Of a stretch of DNA of 64,000 nucleotides, positions 30,441 to 41,925 are shown one piece after another. How positions within the stretch are numbered: position 1 is the first letter of the stretch; every line of letters starts with the position of its first letter. Origin of the DNA: Plantago ovata (lineage: Eukaryota; Streptophyta; Magnoliopsida; Lamiales; Plantaginaceae); contig CM051458.1 of the NCBI GenBank assembly GCA_028274465.1, positions 78,884,085 through 78,948,084 of the forward strand. Direction: 5' to 3'. The position numbers and the translations under genes were made by a program. Below the pieces are notes generated by a model. The model saw only the letters and a list, made by a program, of their open reading frames with translations, was not told the DNA's origin and did not search any database.

Positions 30441-30443
30441 TTA

Positions 30444-31092
30444 GGCCCATTATTAGCGATGAACAATATTCTGTATTGTGCTGGATGAAAATCGAAAGAA
30501 AAAGAGAACGTCAGTCAAATACCAGAAATGAAAGCATTTTCTACTGTGTTACAGATCGCATATGATTGATGTCAGACATTTCTCAAGTACAACATCACAT
30601 ATCATGGGCTTGGGCTAGACCCACTTATATCAACGTTGAGCTTACTAGGGTTACGTGACACGTTCTAATTAAGACAACATTTGTCATAAGAGGATTTGAC
30701 CGACTTAAAATGAATCATTACCTATAAAAGGGCGTTAATCCGCAAATTAAGGTATCAAGAACTGCTATGTCCTCATTGGGTACAATCTCTTAATTCCGAT
30801 TTGACCATAGGACAAACCAAAATATTGCACTAACCTCTCCCACCTTAATAAGAAGAATCCTAAATATGCTAAAAATCTTAATTGTGTGTATTTTCCATTC
30901 TATTAATGATTATTTCTTTGATGAAAATTGAAAAAACAATAAAATGCAAACCTAATTAACCATTTAACCCCCAACTACTCTACTACCTCTCTTCTCTACT
31001 TCTGTTCAGCCGCAGTCTTGCCGTCAATTGAAAGTAAAGAGAAACAGAAAACATAGAAGAGAAGAGAGAAACCAAAGCAGCTAGCTATCATC
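30444..31092 (+). promoter_or_regulatory. Upstream region of the intact serpin
   Basis: CCTATAAAAGGG (30721-30732) is a good TATA context, about 360 bp before the ATG. The 130 bp before it (30600-30735) keep the order of motifs seen in the Tat LTR (GGGCTTGGGCTAGACCCA, TCAACGTTGAG, TAGGGTTA, TATAAAAGGG), so it may be an old LTR-derived promoter. Assignment of the transcription start is uncertain. Confidence 0.4.
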
Positions 31093-33031
31093 ATGGATTC
31101 AAAGCAAAGAATCAGAGAAGATCGTCTCCGTTTGAACTGGGAACCAAAGCAGGAGATGAGAAAGTTCAGCAAAACTCAAACTGACGTATGCACCAGCCTA
31201 GCCAAACACATGATGACCAAAGAGGCCCCAGGTCAAAACTTTGTGTTCTCGCCATTGTCGATCCATGTTGTGTTGGGCTTAATGTCTGCTGGATTCAAAG
31301 GTCAGCCAAGAGATGAACTGCTGGCCTATCTCGACTCCGATTCCTGCGAAGAATTCGGAGCAGCATTGTCTCTGCTTGTCGAGGAAGTTTTTGCTGATGG
31401 AACGCCCTTTGGTGGCCCCCGTTTATCCTTCCTTAACGGGATGTGGATTGATCATAGTTTCAAGTTCAAGGACAATTTCAAGGCCATTCTTGATCAGTTT
31501 TACAAACCTGCTTCTATCAATCATGTTGATTTTAAGAATAAGGTTCCTAATTTTATTTATTTATTATTATTTTTTTTTTACTTATAGTGCATGCTAGTAC
31601 TACAATTTATATTTATCCCATCACACGGTGCGAAAGTGTGAGAGAATGCGTAAAATTTGAAAACATTTATTAGAATCGAAAAGAGAACTAGTTGATGTGC
31701 TCGATTAGAAATCGAGCTCTCATAGAAGCTTTGGAGAGTTATGGAATCTATCCATTTATATTAATTCTCCAACGTGTACTTATCTCAGGAAGGAGGTAGT
31801 ATATGTGCTATTTTGTTGTTATAGCCGAAGTTGATTCGTTGTCTATAGTTATATGTTAGTGTTTGTGAATGGTGATATATATTTCCTACTCTTGTGATTT
31901 TAGGTTGACTACGTAGTTTTTTTTTTTTTTTTTTTTTGGGTGTTCGGTAATTTATAGAACCAACTCAGTTGCGGATTCTTACTGCTTAGATATTGTTATA
32001 TACTGTATGTGCTAGTAGATATATATCGTTTTCTTTTGAGAATCGAGTGTTTTCTTCATCAACTGCAACAAAATTATTTGGTATTCCAGTCCTTAAATGA
32101 ATTTTGTTTTGGCTGGTGTGTATGTGTGGGTGTTTCTGTTTGATTTGAACGTACTTGTAAAAGAGTCTGATCCTGTTTGATTACCAATTTGCTGTTTTTT
32201 TATGTATTAATACTTATGTGCTAATGTAATTTTTGTATCTTAACAAAGGCTGATGCAGTTCTCCAAGAAGTCAATGAGTGGGCTGAGCAGAAAACAAATG
32301 GCCTAATCAAAGACATTCTTCCACCTGATGCAATCAATGACTTAACCAGGTTTGTATTTGCAAACGCATTGTACTTCAAAGGTGCATGGGCTGAGATATT
32401 TGACGAGTCAGAAACAACAGAAGATGACTTTGTCCTCTTAGATCGCAAGAGAGTTCGAGTACCTTTCATCACCAGCGTGGAGGACCAATACATTACCTGC
32501 TATGACGATTTCAAAGTTCTGAAGCTGCCTTATCAGAACTACAGAGATAGGCGTAAGTTCTCAATGTACATTTATCTCCCTGATGCAAATGATGGCCTTC
32601 CAGCGTTGGTTGAAAAATTCTCCAAACCACGATTCATAAAGAAACACATCCCGGAAACTCTGGTCGAAGTTGGTGACTTCCGTTTCCCCAAGTTCAAAAT
32701 AAGTTATGATTTCAAAGCATGTGAAGTCTTCAAGAAGATGGGGTTGGTGACACCATTTACTAGTGATCTCACGGAGATGGCTCATGTTACTGATGATGAG
32801 ATGCCTCTTCAAGATTCGAAGATCTTCCATAAGGCTTTTATTGAGGTGAATGAGCAAGGCGCTGAAGCTGCAGCTGTTTCTGTATGGGCTCTTGGAATTG
32901 GTGCATGTGGCCCGCGTACACCACCCCCTGAGGTAGATTTTGTGGCAGACCATCCGTTCCTTTTCGTTATAAGAGAAGACAAGACAGGAATGGTGTTGTT
33001 CATTGGCCAAGTACTTAATCCTGCAGCTTAA
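31093..33031 (+). CDS. Serpin (serine/cysteine protease inhibitor family), 2 exons, 410 aa
   Basis: Exons 31093-31542 and 32249-33031 join in phase 0 ([12 protein letters not shown]), the usual plant serpin intron position. The N-terminus is slightly long ([11 protein letters not shown]) and there is no signal peptide, so the product should be nucleocytoplasmic. Conserved parts: [62 protein letters not shown] and the signature FVADHPFLF. The hinge of the reactive loop is [10 protein letters not shown], mobile-loop compatible. Counting loop length as in Arabidopsis Serpin1 places Gly-Ala at the scissile bond, with Cys, then a Pro-rich stretch (CGPRTPPPE); this is not the usual Arg or Leu at P1. 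It may inhibit an unusual protease or not be inhibitory. A decayed paralogue lies at 9174. Confidence 0.93.
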
Positions 33032-33767
33032 ATAGTTCCATGACTTGAATTTGCTGCTTTTGCCAAGTTTAAAGGTTTTTTTTTTCAGTTTCGGTTAGAT
33101 GAATTTTTTTTTTTTCTTTTATCAGATTGCACACGTAAATAAACTAGTTCTTTTTCTGTTGCATCACTGTGTATTGCTTGGTTGCAGTTTTGTTTGACAT
33201 CCAGTTTAGGTTTTTTTTTTTTTTTTTTTTGAAATCAAATTGTTTTATATAACTAAACTTATTCAATATTTACGTATTGTTATTAACACTACGAATAAAA
33301 GTTCTACTATCTTGATCTATTACATTCTTCATCCAGTTTAGGTTTTTGTCTCGTAGACTTCTTGCTCTAATACAGGAGATGAGCTCCAAGATTCATTTTT
33401 TTCCCCTCCAAAATTCTACCAGGCTTTTTACTGTTCTGTTTCACTTACTAAAGTTGTGATCTGGCACTCTGTTCGGGGATCTTTCATATTGTAGAGAAAC
33501 TATGCAGATCATATACAATGATGTTGCTTGCGTTCAATAGCAGATCGGCTAGCCATGGTTGGGTAGAAATCGATCTGGTCTGACAGTATAGCAGCCTTTA
33601 TGTATACAAATGATGGTGTAGTACTGTGAACTGTCAAGTAGTTATAAGTGTGATCGAGTGGAAGTTAGTTGGATTGGTGAAGTCCCTAGCGGATATATAA
33701 TTATAATATTGACCGTTTAAAAAAAAAAAAAAATTTACTGTGAACTGTTACTTAATCACACCCTTTT
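33032..33767. other. 3' flank of serpin with LINE fragment
   Basis: Homologous to the flank of the serpin pseudogene (10516-11000). It holds a retroposon insertion (separate entry) and long A/T tracts. No gene. Confidence 0.5.
33216..33329 (-). mobile_element. LINE 3'-end fragment with empty site in paralogue
   Basis: A 114-bp insert with a T tract at its left is bounded by an 18-bp direct repeat CATCCAGTTTAGGTTTTT (33198-33215, 33330-33347). The paralogous flank at about 10780 has a single CATCCAGTTTAGGTTT and no insert. The minus-strand end ATATAAAACAATTTGATTTC plus poly(A) fits a LINE tail. Confidence 0.85.
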
Positions 33768-33860
33768 TTTTTTTTTTTCTTTTGAGAAACAACGAAACTT
33801 TCATTCAGTAAATAATCAAAACAGTTACACAATGTTAAACAATCATGGTCTCGTGTTTAA
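33762..33860 (-). mobile_element. Probable LINE 3'-end fragment
   Basis: On the minus strand TTACTGAATGAAAGTTTCG is followed by a poly(A)-like tract, as in plant LINE tails. The distal boundary and target duplication were not found. Confidence 0.4.
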
Positions 33861-34042
33861 TTCGTTGTTGCTTTATTAATTGCGAAATCATTGCTTGTAT
33901 ATATAGTGACATGAATCCAGACAATTTTTGCAATGTTTCCGATCTAGAGTAGACTACGTTGGAATTACTTGAGTAACAAGAAAAGACATTCATTACTTTC
34001 ACAGAAGTATAAGGTGGTTTAGAATGTTGATATATATATATA

Positions 34043-34600
34043 CTAGAATGAGCGTGTCATACTACGCGTGTCAAGCGATATTCTTAAATAAATTTTTTGT
34101 TCTAAATTGTAATATAAGGTTATATTTTAATTGTTTATTGAAATGGTGAATTATATAACTCACACAAGTAAAAGAAAAACTTACATTTGTTTAAATTTAA
34201 TTGTACAAATGTTTATTGCTTTCCAAAATACTGAATTTCACTGTTCTTTGTAGTTTTGTGAATAAAAAGGAAATAAACGCAAAGGTAAGTAAACTATTGA
34301 AGAAATTAAAATAAAAAATGTTAAATTTCTAATGCATGTAGAGTGATCATTGGTTTCGGTCGTCGTATTTTATGATCTCGTCATAGACGACGTTCGTTGT
34401 CTGGGTGAATTCTGTATTCTCGATGGTGGGTGGCCTTATTAAAACCCTTACCGAACTTCAGTTACGAACCCTGGATAGTGCAACATAGAGCTGGTCATGT
34501 GAGAATACTGGCTTCGGAAGGAATATTTCAACTTGGTCCAAAGTTTGGCCTTGTGTTTTATTGATTGTCTAGAATACACCTGACAAACGTTTTCTTTTAT
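34043..34600 (-). pseudogene. Helitron helicase C-terminal remnant and probable 3' terminus
   Basis: The minus strand (about 34600 to 34330) reads [20 protein letters not shown] then [16 protein letters not shown], the C-terminal helicase motifs of plant Helitron RepHel proteins (PIF1-like superfamily 1). In-frame stops lie before TINK (TAG) and after VRN (TGA), so it is a fossil. About 280 bp further the minus strand has CTAG followed by T in an AT-rich run (34043-34046), which fits a Helitron 3' end; the usual short hairpin just before it is not clearly paired. The 5' end was not found, so the element's extent towards higher coordinates is open. Confidence 0.75.
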
Positions 34601-36355
34601 TTTGATATTTCCTAAAATGTTTGATTTTTAGAAGTTCTCAATAATGACTAATAATACATAAACATGTTTGATTACGACAAAGATAATTGCTAGCACTGGT
34701 TACTGCACCTCTCAATGGTGATTTGTAAAGGCGTTTTCAGTTTATAAGGTACTTAATTTACATTTTTAACGCAAAATGTACTTAATTATTTTTCAAAAAC
34801 ACCTCCACAACAATCTATAGCGTTTCACTCCCTTCGTCTTTTTAAACTTTGCCCACATTTCATTCTTGGATATCATAGAAAACTGTATACATCATGCAAT
34901 TCTTTTTAAAGGAACCGGGAACTGTGCCATGACCATACAAACAACATCAAACCAAGAGACCATGCATTTGAGTAATGTTCGTTCAAGTTGTATTTGCGTA
35001 GACGGTAGTGAAAGAATATTTATTCCCGTAACCTAGCTACATACGACTGTTAACAAATCGGCACGTCCTGGTCAAGATACGGAATTTTATTCAATATAGT
35101 TGATGGACTAAAGTTATCATTTCGGTGTAAAGTACCTTAATAGAGCTGTAAAGCTCTAACCATCAAAATCTCGAATCCAGTAGGGATTTGCAAAGTGCAT
35201 GCTAGTCCCTTGCAAACTAAACTACTAATTTAGTAACTAATTCCTTATGGTTATAATTCTGCAACACTCTGTTTGATCATTTATTAATATGTTATTGTGT
35301 TGAATGTGTCGGTGAAACTTGGAAGATCTTAAAAGGGACTTTTACGATTCTTAAATTTTCAATAGTTCTCATCTATTCAAGAGAGTTGTCCAGATTCACA
35401 ATACATTCCCAATATAAGGTAGAGGTATTCAACTTAAGGCTGACAGTAGAGAATATAGGATGCCATGGTGGAAGTACCGTAAAAAAGAATTGAAAGGGAT
35501 GCACATTACATAGCATAACAATAGCATGAAGAACAGGTACAAAAACTGATCGACCATCGTGCCCCTGTTGAATAGTCAGTTCGTTCACTTCGTCGCTTTC
35601 GATTTTGAAACATTGCCAGGAATGCCACCAATTAAGGACCTTATGCACCCAAATAGGACAAGTGAATACACTTGGCCTGCGCTTCAGGTCCCAGTAGATT
35701 ACACACTTTTGGTGTGGAAATTCAAACTCGACCACTGGCATGTATGTGTAGGGGCCACTCTGCGACCACATGAATCCACTTTTTTCCTTCCCTTGCACAT
35801 CCATTCTTATCTTCAAAATCCACACATGTTGCCATTTTTGTTACAATGTGGAGATCTGAGATCGTTGAGGAGAAATAAAATACATTGCGGAATTTTGAAT
35901 GTTGATACTCTTTGTGAGCACTAACATAGCTTCTGCTAACATTGATCTCAACTTTTACGTAGTGTCGGTGAATGAAGGTCAGCGTGCAAGTTCTACTTAC
36001 CAGAACAATTCAATAAGATTCCTGCACTTGGGATCACCATGATTTGGCATTGTAAACCAAAACGTTTTCTTTATAATTCTACATGAAGATGACATAGAAT
36101 TGAAGTCAGTGAGAGGGAGAGGGGCCAAAGTTCTGGAAGAGTGATAGCATTTAAAGTTTCAAGAATCATCTGACACATCCGCACAGGTAGGATCATTCTA
36201 ATGTCATTTACACACAGGGTAGTTCAATCTAAAATCAACATGCAAGTCATCCTTGGTACACAACATAAGTATCGATTATCATTCCCTTGATTTATGTCAA
36301 GTATCATTCTACAAAAGTTATCAAGGTTAAAAAATATGAATCAAGAAATATCCTA
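34601..36355. other. Region with one unassigned minus-strand frame, otherwise no supported gene
   Basis: A 150-codon minus-strand frame (35825-35373) is rich in Trp, Phe and Cys, with VLHAIVMLCNVHPFQFFF and FSTVSLKLNTSTLYWECI. The spacing of hydrophobic residues vaguely recalls the LRR/FBD tails of plant F-box proteins, but there is no F-box, no start context and the frame ends abruptly. It could be a captured gene fragment in the adjacent Helitron, or chance. Nothing else in this stretch is supported. Confidence 0.3.
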
Positions 36356-36610
36356 CTTGGTTCGTCCCGGCTAAAGCTTCCCATCTGATTTCGTTGACTT
36401 TTCCTAGTCTCTGTTTGACCCCAAATTAATCCTAAATTATAACGGAAAATCAATATTTGAACTTATATTATGAAAGTGCAAATCTTATATTTTCATAATA
36501 TAATTTCCAAAATTACTTTTTAAACATGAATTATAATTAATTTGGTCTCAAACAGAGACTAAAAAAAATCAACAAAATGAAATGGGAACGTTTAGCAGGG
36601 ACGGAGGAAG
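36356..36610. mobile_element. Stowaway-type MITE, 255 bp
   Basis: The right end GGGACGGAGGAAG|TA is canonical; the left end (TA|CTTGGTTCGTCCC) is altered in two or three positions. Inner arms are inverse: AGTCTCTGTTTGACC and GGTCTCAAACAGAGACT. Flanked by TA at both ends. Confidence 0.85.
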
Positions 36611-37012
36611 TACAAATTATGAAATGAGACCAATTAACCACGAGATTTCCTCAAATGCAAAGTAGAAGGCCTTAAGTACGTAAATTATATCATCTGAGAA
36701 AATTATGAACACGTAAACATACCAAAATCTTCAACAAAACCCGAAGCATCCATTCCTGAGTATTAAATTCTGCATGTTTACCAGAGAGGCACAAAAAAAG
36801 AACAGGATCACCCATCCCTTAATTTAACATCTCTAGCATATATAATATCTAGATCGATTAACGTAATACCTGCGATTTTGGAGAGAGTGAACTTTTCAAA
36901 ATTAAACCATTTTCACCAATATCGTAACAGTTGAGAAACAGAAATTGAAGTCCGGTGGTGACGGTGTATTCATCCATATCAACATAGTTCTTGTTAATCT
37001 AAGCCATCTGTA

Positions 37013-37146
37013 ACCAATGAGGTCTAGCTCAATTGGTTAGACTGAGGTGTCATGACACTAGAGGTCATAGGTTCAATTCTCGCCAAGTGCAAGATTATTT
37101 ATAGTTTATTACTAGCTTTGTAATGGTTCGATTATTAAAAAAAAAA
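37013..37146 (+). mobile_element. tRNA-derived SINE, plus orientation
   Basis: A 134-bp unit has an A box (TAGCTCAATTGG, about 37024), a B box (GGTTCAATTCT, about 37070) and a poly(A) end, with a perfect 10-bp duplication GCCATCTGTA (37003-37012, 37147-37156). It is very similar to the SINE at 30231-30387, with which it shares the body GACTGAGGTGTCATGACAC. Likely a young family. Confidence 0.93.
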
Positions 37147-37865
37147 GCCATCTGTAGACACTTTCATTGCTACACCATCAGAAGCTCATCAAATCTACGC
37201 TTTCCATGCAACATCAACTCATCGTTCACTGTAATCCGCGTTATTTAGACGGAATCTTGAACCTACAAATCCAATCAAATTAATCAATTCAAAGTGCTAA
37301 ACTTCATTTCCAAACGGATTATAACTCATGTTTTATCAGAATCGTCGGTTCCGATACTTAATGGTTAATACTTCAGCCCCTAGTTGAATAGTTATGCTTG
37401 GGTTTGAATAACTTTACAAGTTACACCAACTTCTAGTTGCTTTTAATTATTTCATAATAACATAGTATAGAATTTTCACAAACCAATACCAAATATTTTA
37501 AGTTAAAAAAACACAGTAAAGCAATATACTATTTCATAACTCCATAACATCACTTAATAGTATTAAAGTCATGCGGGAATAACCGGAGGGCATGGAGAAA
37601 TACAAATGCCCGGATTTCAGACAATAAACACATCAATATACGCATTCAAGCTAACAAAGCGGTAGAGATAGTCAAAATAACTATTGGGGTAACCAATACT
37701 ACCGATTTTTGGTTTAAAAAACAATAACGGCACCGGCAATGGCATAACCTGGAAGTATAACCCCCATCAATCCACCCAACTGAAATCCCGATTGAAAACG
37801 TACCTGGTTAAATTCAGTTTGGATTTGAAATCGTAGATGAAGAATGGGTAGGGGAATTTATACAC

Positions 37866-38280
37866 GGAGTGTCTATGCTAACGACATGTTGTAACGTCGT
37901 AACGTTACGACTTTACAGTTGTAAACACTTGTAATCATGATCTGGACGGTTGGAAATCATTTACAACCGTCATCTATCATTTACAACTTGATTATCTTGG
38001 TTGTAAATGAGATTTTCCGTTTACAACTGAGTTATCTTGGTTGTAAATGTTAAATTCCGTTCTTATTAAAAAAAATTAACGATGGTGGGGATTGAAAAAA
38101 TTAACGATGGTGGGGATTGAAGTCGCTGGATTAAAAGAATCCCAACATTACCAATCAACCACGTTTTTATGTATGCACAATATCAAAAACAATACTACTT
38201 AAGCATACAATTTTTCATCCAATTTTAAATTTCAAAGAAATCATTCGCTCATAACCCTAGCCATTTATTAAGACCCATAA
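37866..38280. repeat. Left terminal inverted repeat of the MULE
   Basis: Contains GTAACGTTACGAC-type palindromes, three TTTACAAC..GTTGTAAA inverse pairs and a 27-bp tandem duplication (AATTAACGATGGTGGGGATTG, about 38073-38122). Part of it is tRNA-like on the minus strand (see right arm). Confidence 0.85.
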
Positions 38281-41200
38281 TGTTTTCAAAAATAAAATTC
38301 TTCCCAGATTTCGTCTCCGGCCGAACCCTCGTGACGCAAAAGCACACCGATTGTCAACTCCACATAGATTTAAAAATTTATCCCATATATCTTCTCCGCC
38401 CCGATAAAATATTTTCAACCCAGATTTCATCTCGTCTCCGAAATCTCGAAAGATCGATTGGAATTGCAGTATGTCTTCTACCCGTCTCGGCCCTATGTCT
38501 TTTTCGCCGATTAAAATTGCAGTTTTCGGATATTTATTCTACAGGTAAGTGATCATATATATATTTTTTCAATTAAAAAAATGTGTATTAAGTATTAATT
38601 TGAAAACTGTGATCAACTCATGTATGACTTTATTTCATGATGCAAACATTTATTTTGAATATATCAGGGTTTCTTTACTTATCATTTGTTGTGCATTCAG
38701 TGGTTACACCATTAAGCCTATTGTATTGTTGTGGTTGAGTGTTGATGTAGACAAAAACAATTAAGAAAAAGGCTGTTAATAATGATGCCATTCAACAAAA
38801 AGTAATCATGAGATTCATTCAAATGAGACTTTTAAGCAAACTCTAAGGAACTTTTGAGTGCATTTCAATTTAGTACATGGATTACTGATTCTGTAACATG
38901 GATTACTGATTCTTTTTCTTGTTGTGAAATTATTAAAAGTTTTTCTCATCCAATGCACAAACTAGGCGCCGTGGCACACTTCCAAAATTCTGGTTAACAG
39001 TATAAGGTCTTTTATGAATAAGATCATTTATATCCACGCTTTGCCTCAACAATTTGGGCAACTTGTTCATAAATTTGTTTATATTTTACAACAAGTTTCG
39101 GGGGATTGGTATAACTGAGAATTTAACTAATTCTGTTGAAAGGTCAAAGAACATTATGCACAACATTTGAACTACTTCTTTAAACTGTTTTTTTTTACTG
39201 GACCTTTCAAACTTTGAACTATTATTTTCCTTTATTGACTCAACTGATCTTATCTCTATCCTTGGGGAAGTGGAGATGTCAGTTTGACCATTGGAAACTG
39301 TAATGCTTTAAATGAACGGCTATGAATGCTGCATATACTGCATTGAGACTGTTTAGTGGGTAGATATGTGTCTATATATATCACTACTTGTTATGTGATT
39401 TTTGTGTGTGCAAAAAGTTTATTCCATTAACCTCTCTGCAACCTTCTTCCCTTGCTTCTGCCTTCTTCCACCAGAAAGTATGACCTACTACAATATTGGT
39501 GCTCACATTTCACCTTCCGATGGCAGTGGCTTGGATAGAATGATACTTTCTCGTTTGCTAAGTATCATTCCCAAACTCACGGTTCATCCAGTTCCAATAC
39601 CTATTTTTTTGCCAAATCCTAGAGGTCGACCTAAACCCAGAAGAGTGAATCATTGGCTTTCCTCGGAAATTTTCTTTCTTCATAAAAAGGGGGAGAAGAT
39701 TGTCCAAGAATATGGTAGCATGGCGTAATGATTCTACAGAATATGCTAGCAAGGCGTAATGCCTCCTAGCTGTTCTGCTTCTCCATCTTTTTCGTTTCTA
39801 CTCTCCCTCCTTCATAACGGGATGCAGTAGTTAGATTGTGTCCAAGGCGGTGCATCAAACCTCGTCTGCGACAGGCTCCCCGTACCCTAAAGTAGTCAAT
39901 GAGCTCGTTTCTCAGGGACGTGGGTGGATGTTTCCTTCAAGCAATGTGCATTGTTGTTAGGAGAATGAGATGAAGTAGTATTTTATTCATGTTTCTTTTG
40001 CGCCCTATGGTCACAGTTTTTTATTGTATTGTATTAGTAATATTGTGTGAAAATGATCTATTGCATAAAATAAGAAATAGAGGCAGAGGAGGCCATTTTA
40101 AATTTATTTTTTCTTTCTTTTTGTATATGAAAATTTCTTGAATGTGAGTTGTGATGAATCCTGACCCCTTGCTATTGGCCAATGAATCCGGCTATCCTAT
40201 GCATCTACAGTATTTACCATGCAAAAAAGCTGCTTTGATCCATTGAAATTGCTGAAAAATTAAAAAATGGACTATTAGCATGTAGTTTTCTGATTTTTGT
40301 AACATTCTCTGGAAACAAATATAACATTTAAATTACTGTTGCTGTGCCATGTGATGTAATGTGTGATAACGTGTAAATTACTGTTGCTGAAAAGGATTGT
40401 CAAGTTTTTCTGTTGCTACTGACTGGTAAACATGCACTACATGATACTGCAAGTGCTGAATAGGCACCACCCATGAGCAATCAGCGGTAATTTTACATGT
40501 ACTGTAAAATGGAAATTCCAATTTTGGTTTCTCTGAATGCTATGCACAATATGGAGAGGAACTTCTGATAAGTTGTAGCAAGAGGACATAAGTATGATGG
40601 AATCCCTTTTTAGTATTTGCATAAGTGTGCATGACCTCTTATTCTCATACCATTGACAGTTTGGGATCGTTCATAAGAATGCAGAAACTGTTGGATCGTT
40701 TGTTTGTGTTAGTGTGGATTATATATATGGTAGATATCATTTTCAGTTTATGAAATTGGAATTGGTCAGTAATGTTATGCTCGGATTCATGATCGAAGGT
40801 GCTACGAAGGTCCAAGAGGAATATACTTGGTGGATGTTTTCCAAAGGCAGTTGCGATGGATGACAGGCGTGCTATTTATGGCCTAATATGCACTGGGCTT
40901 ATCTCTGCATGTTATGTTCAAATTGTATTATTCAGTATTTCTATTTAATTCACGTACTGACTATGTTCTATTTGTTTGAATAAATCCATCATTATTTGAT
41001 TATATAATGCTAGTGATAATGTATGTCATGTTCGAAAAATTAAGGATTTGTGCCTGGACAGGATAAAAGTCCAACAAAAATCATATACATACGTAATCGG
41101 CCTAAAGAAAAGTCCAACATCCATTCGGCCCATTACCGCATTTAGCCCAAAATCGATAATAAAATAAACGGGTTTTCTAGGGTTAGCGTTATTCAAATCA

Positions 41201-41779
41201 ATTAGGGATTTATTAAAAATTATGGTCGTATTTGGAGATTTCACCAAATCACGTTTCTAGGGTTAGGGTTCATCCAATCAATTTGGGATTTCTAAAATTG
41301 ATTTTGGAATTTAATACCCCAATTCTAAAAAATCATATACAATTAATGGGCCTTAACATAGACTTTGGACTTTAGCAAGAGGAAAGCCCAACAAAAATCA
41401 TAAAATATGTAATGGGTTGGAGATGAAGGAAGCCCAAAATAACAATTTGATTGATCTGTCAACAGACATTCCGGCCTATTAACCACTTTTGGCCCAAATC
41501 ATAATAAAAACGCCCTTCACTTCAAACGCCTAATGTTAATTTGGGGATGAAATGAAACATCTGGTCATAATGCCCCAATTTTTAGGGTAGGGTTTTACAA
41601 ATCGATTTGGATTCCTCAAAAAAACGAAGGGCGTATTTGGGGATTTCACCACAATCAAATTTCTGGGGTTAGGGTTCCATCAAATCAAATTTGGGATTTA
41701 TAAACAATAAGGGCGTATTTGGGTGTTTCATCAAATCAAATTCTAGTGAATGGGGAGCTCACGAAATCGATTTGGGAAT
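38281..41779. other. MULE interior without recognised gene
   Basis: Several short plus-strand frames exist. The longest (39402-39728, 108 codons) contains IPIFLPNPRGRPKPRR, an AT-hook-like core (RGRPKPR), and has no recognised relatives; it could be an acquired gene fragment or a second MULE product, but a missing upstream exon or start makes it doubtful. The stretch 41030-41815 consists of several diverged copies of a motif GGGCGTATTTGGGGATTTCACC with TAGGGTTAGGGTT, roughly 85-100 bp apart. Confidence 0.35.
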
Positions 41780-41825
41780 TTAGTGCTCTAGATGTCTAGG
41801 GTTCGGGTTGTGTTCTAATCCATTT

Positions 41826-41925
41826 NNNNNNNNNNNNNNNNNNNNNNNNNNNNNNNNNNNNNNNNNNNNNNNNNNNNNNNNNNNNNNNNNNNNNNNNNNN
41901 NNNNNNNNNNNNNNNNNNNNNNNNN
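41826..41925. other. Assembly gap of exactly 100 N
   Basis: A run of 100 undetermined bases interrupts the MULE transposase. Exactly 100 N is a common placeholder for a gap of unknown size, so distance and even adjacency of the flanks are uncertain. The sequence left of the gap no longer resembles the transposase. Confidence 0.98.

Noticed and set aside
37013-37100. Functional tRNA gene on the plus strand
   Set aside because: Same reasoning: SINE head with poly(A) tail and 10-bp duplication.
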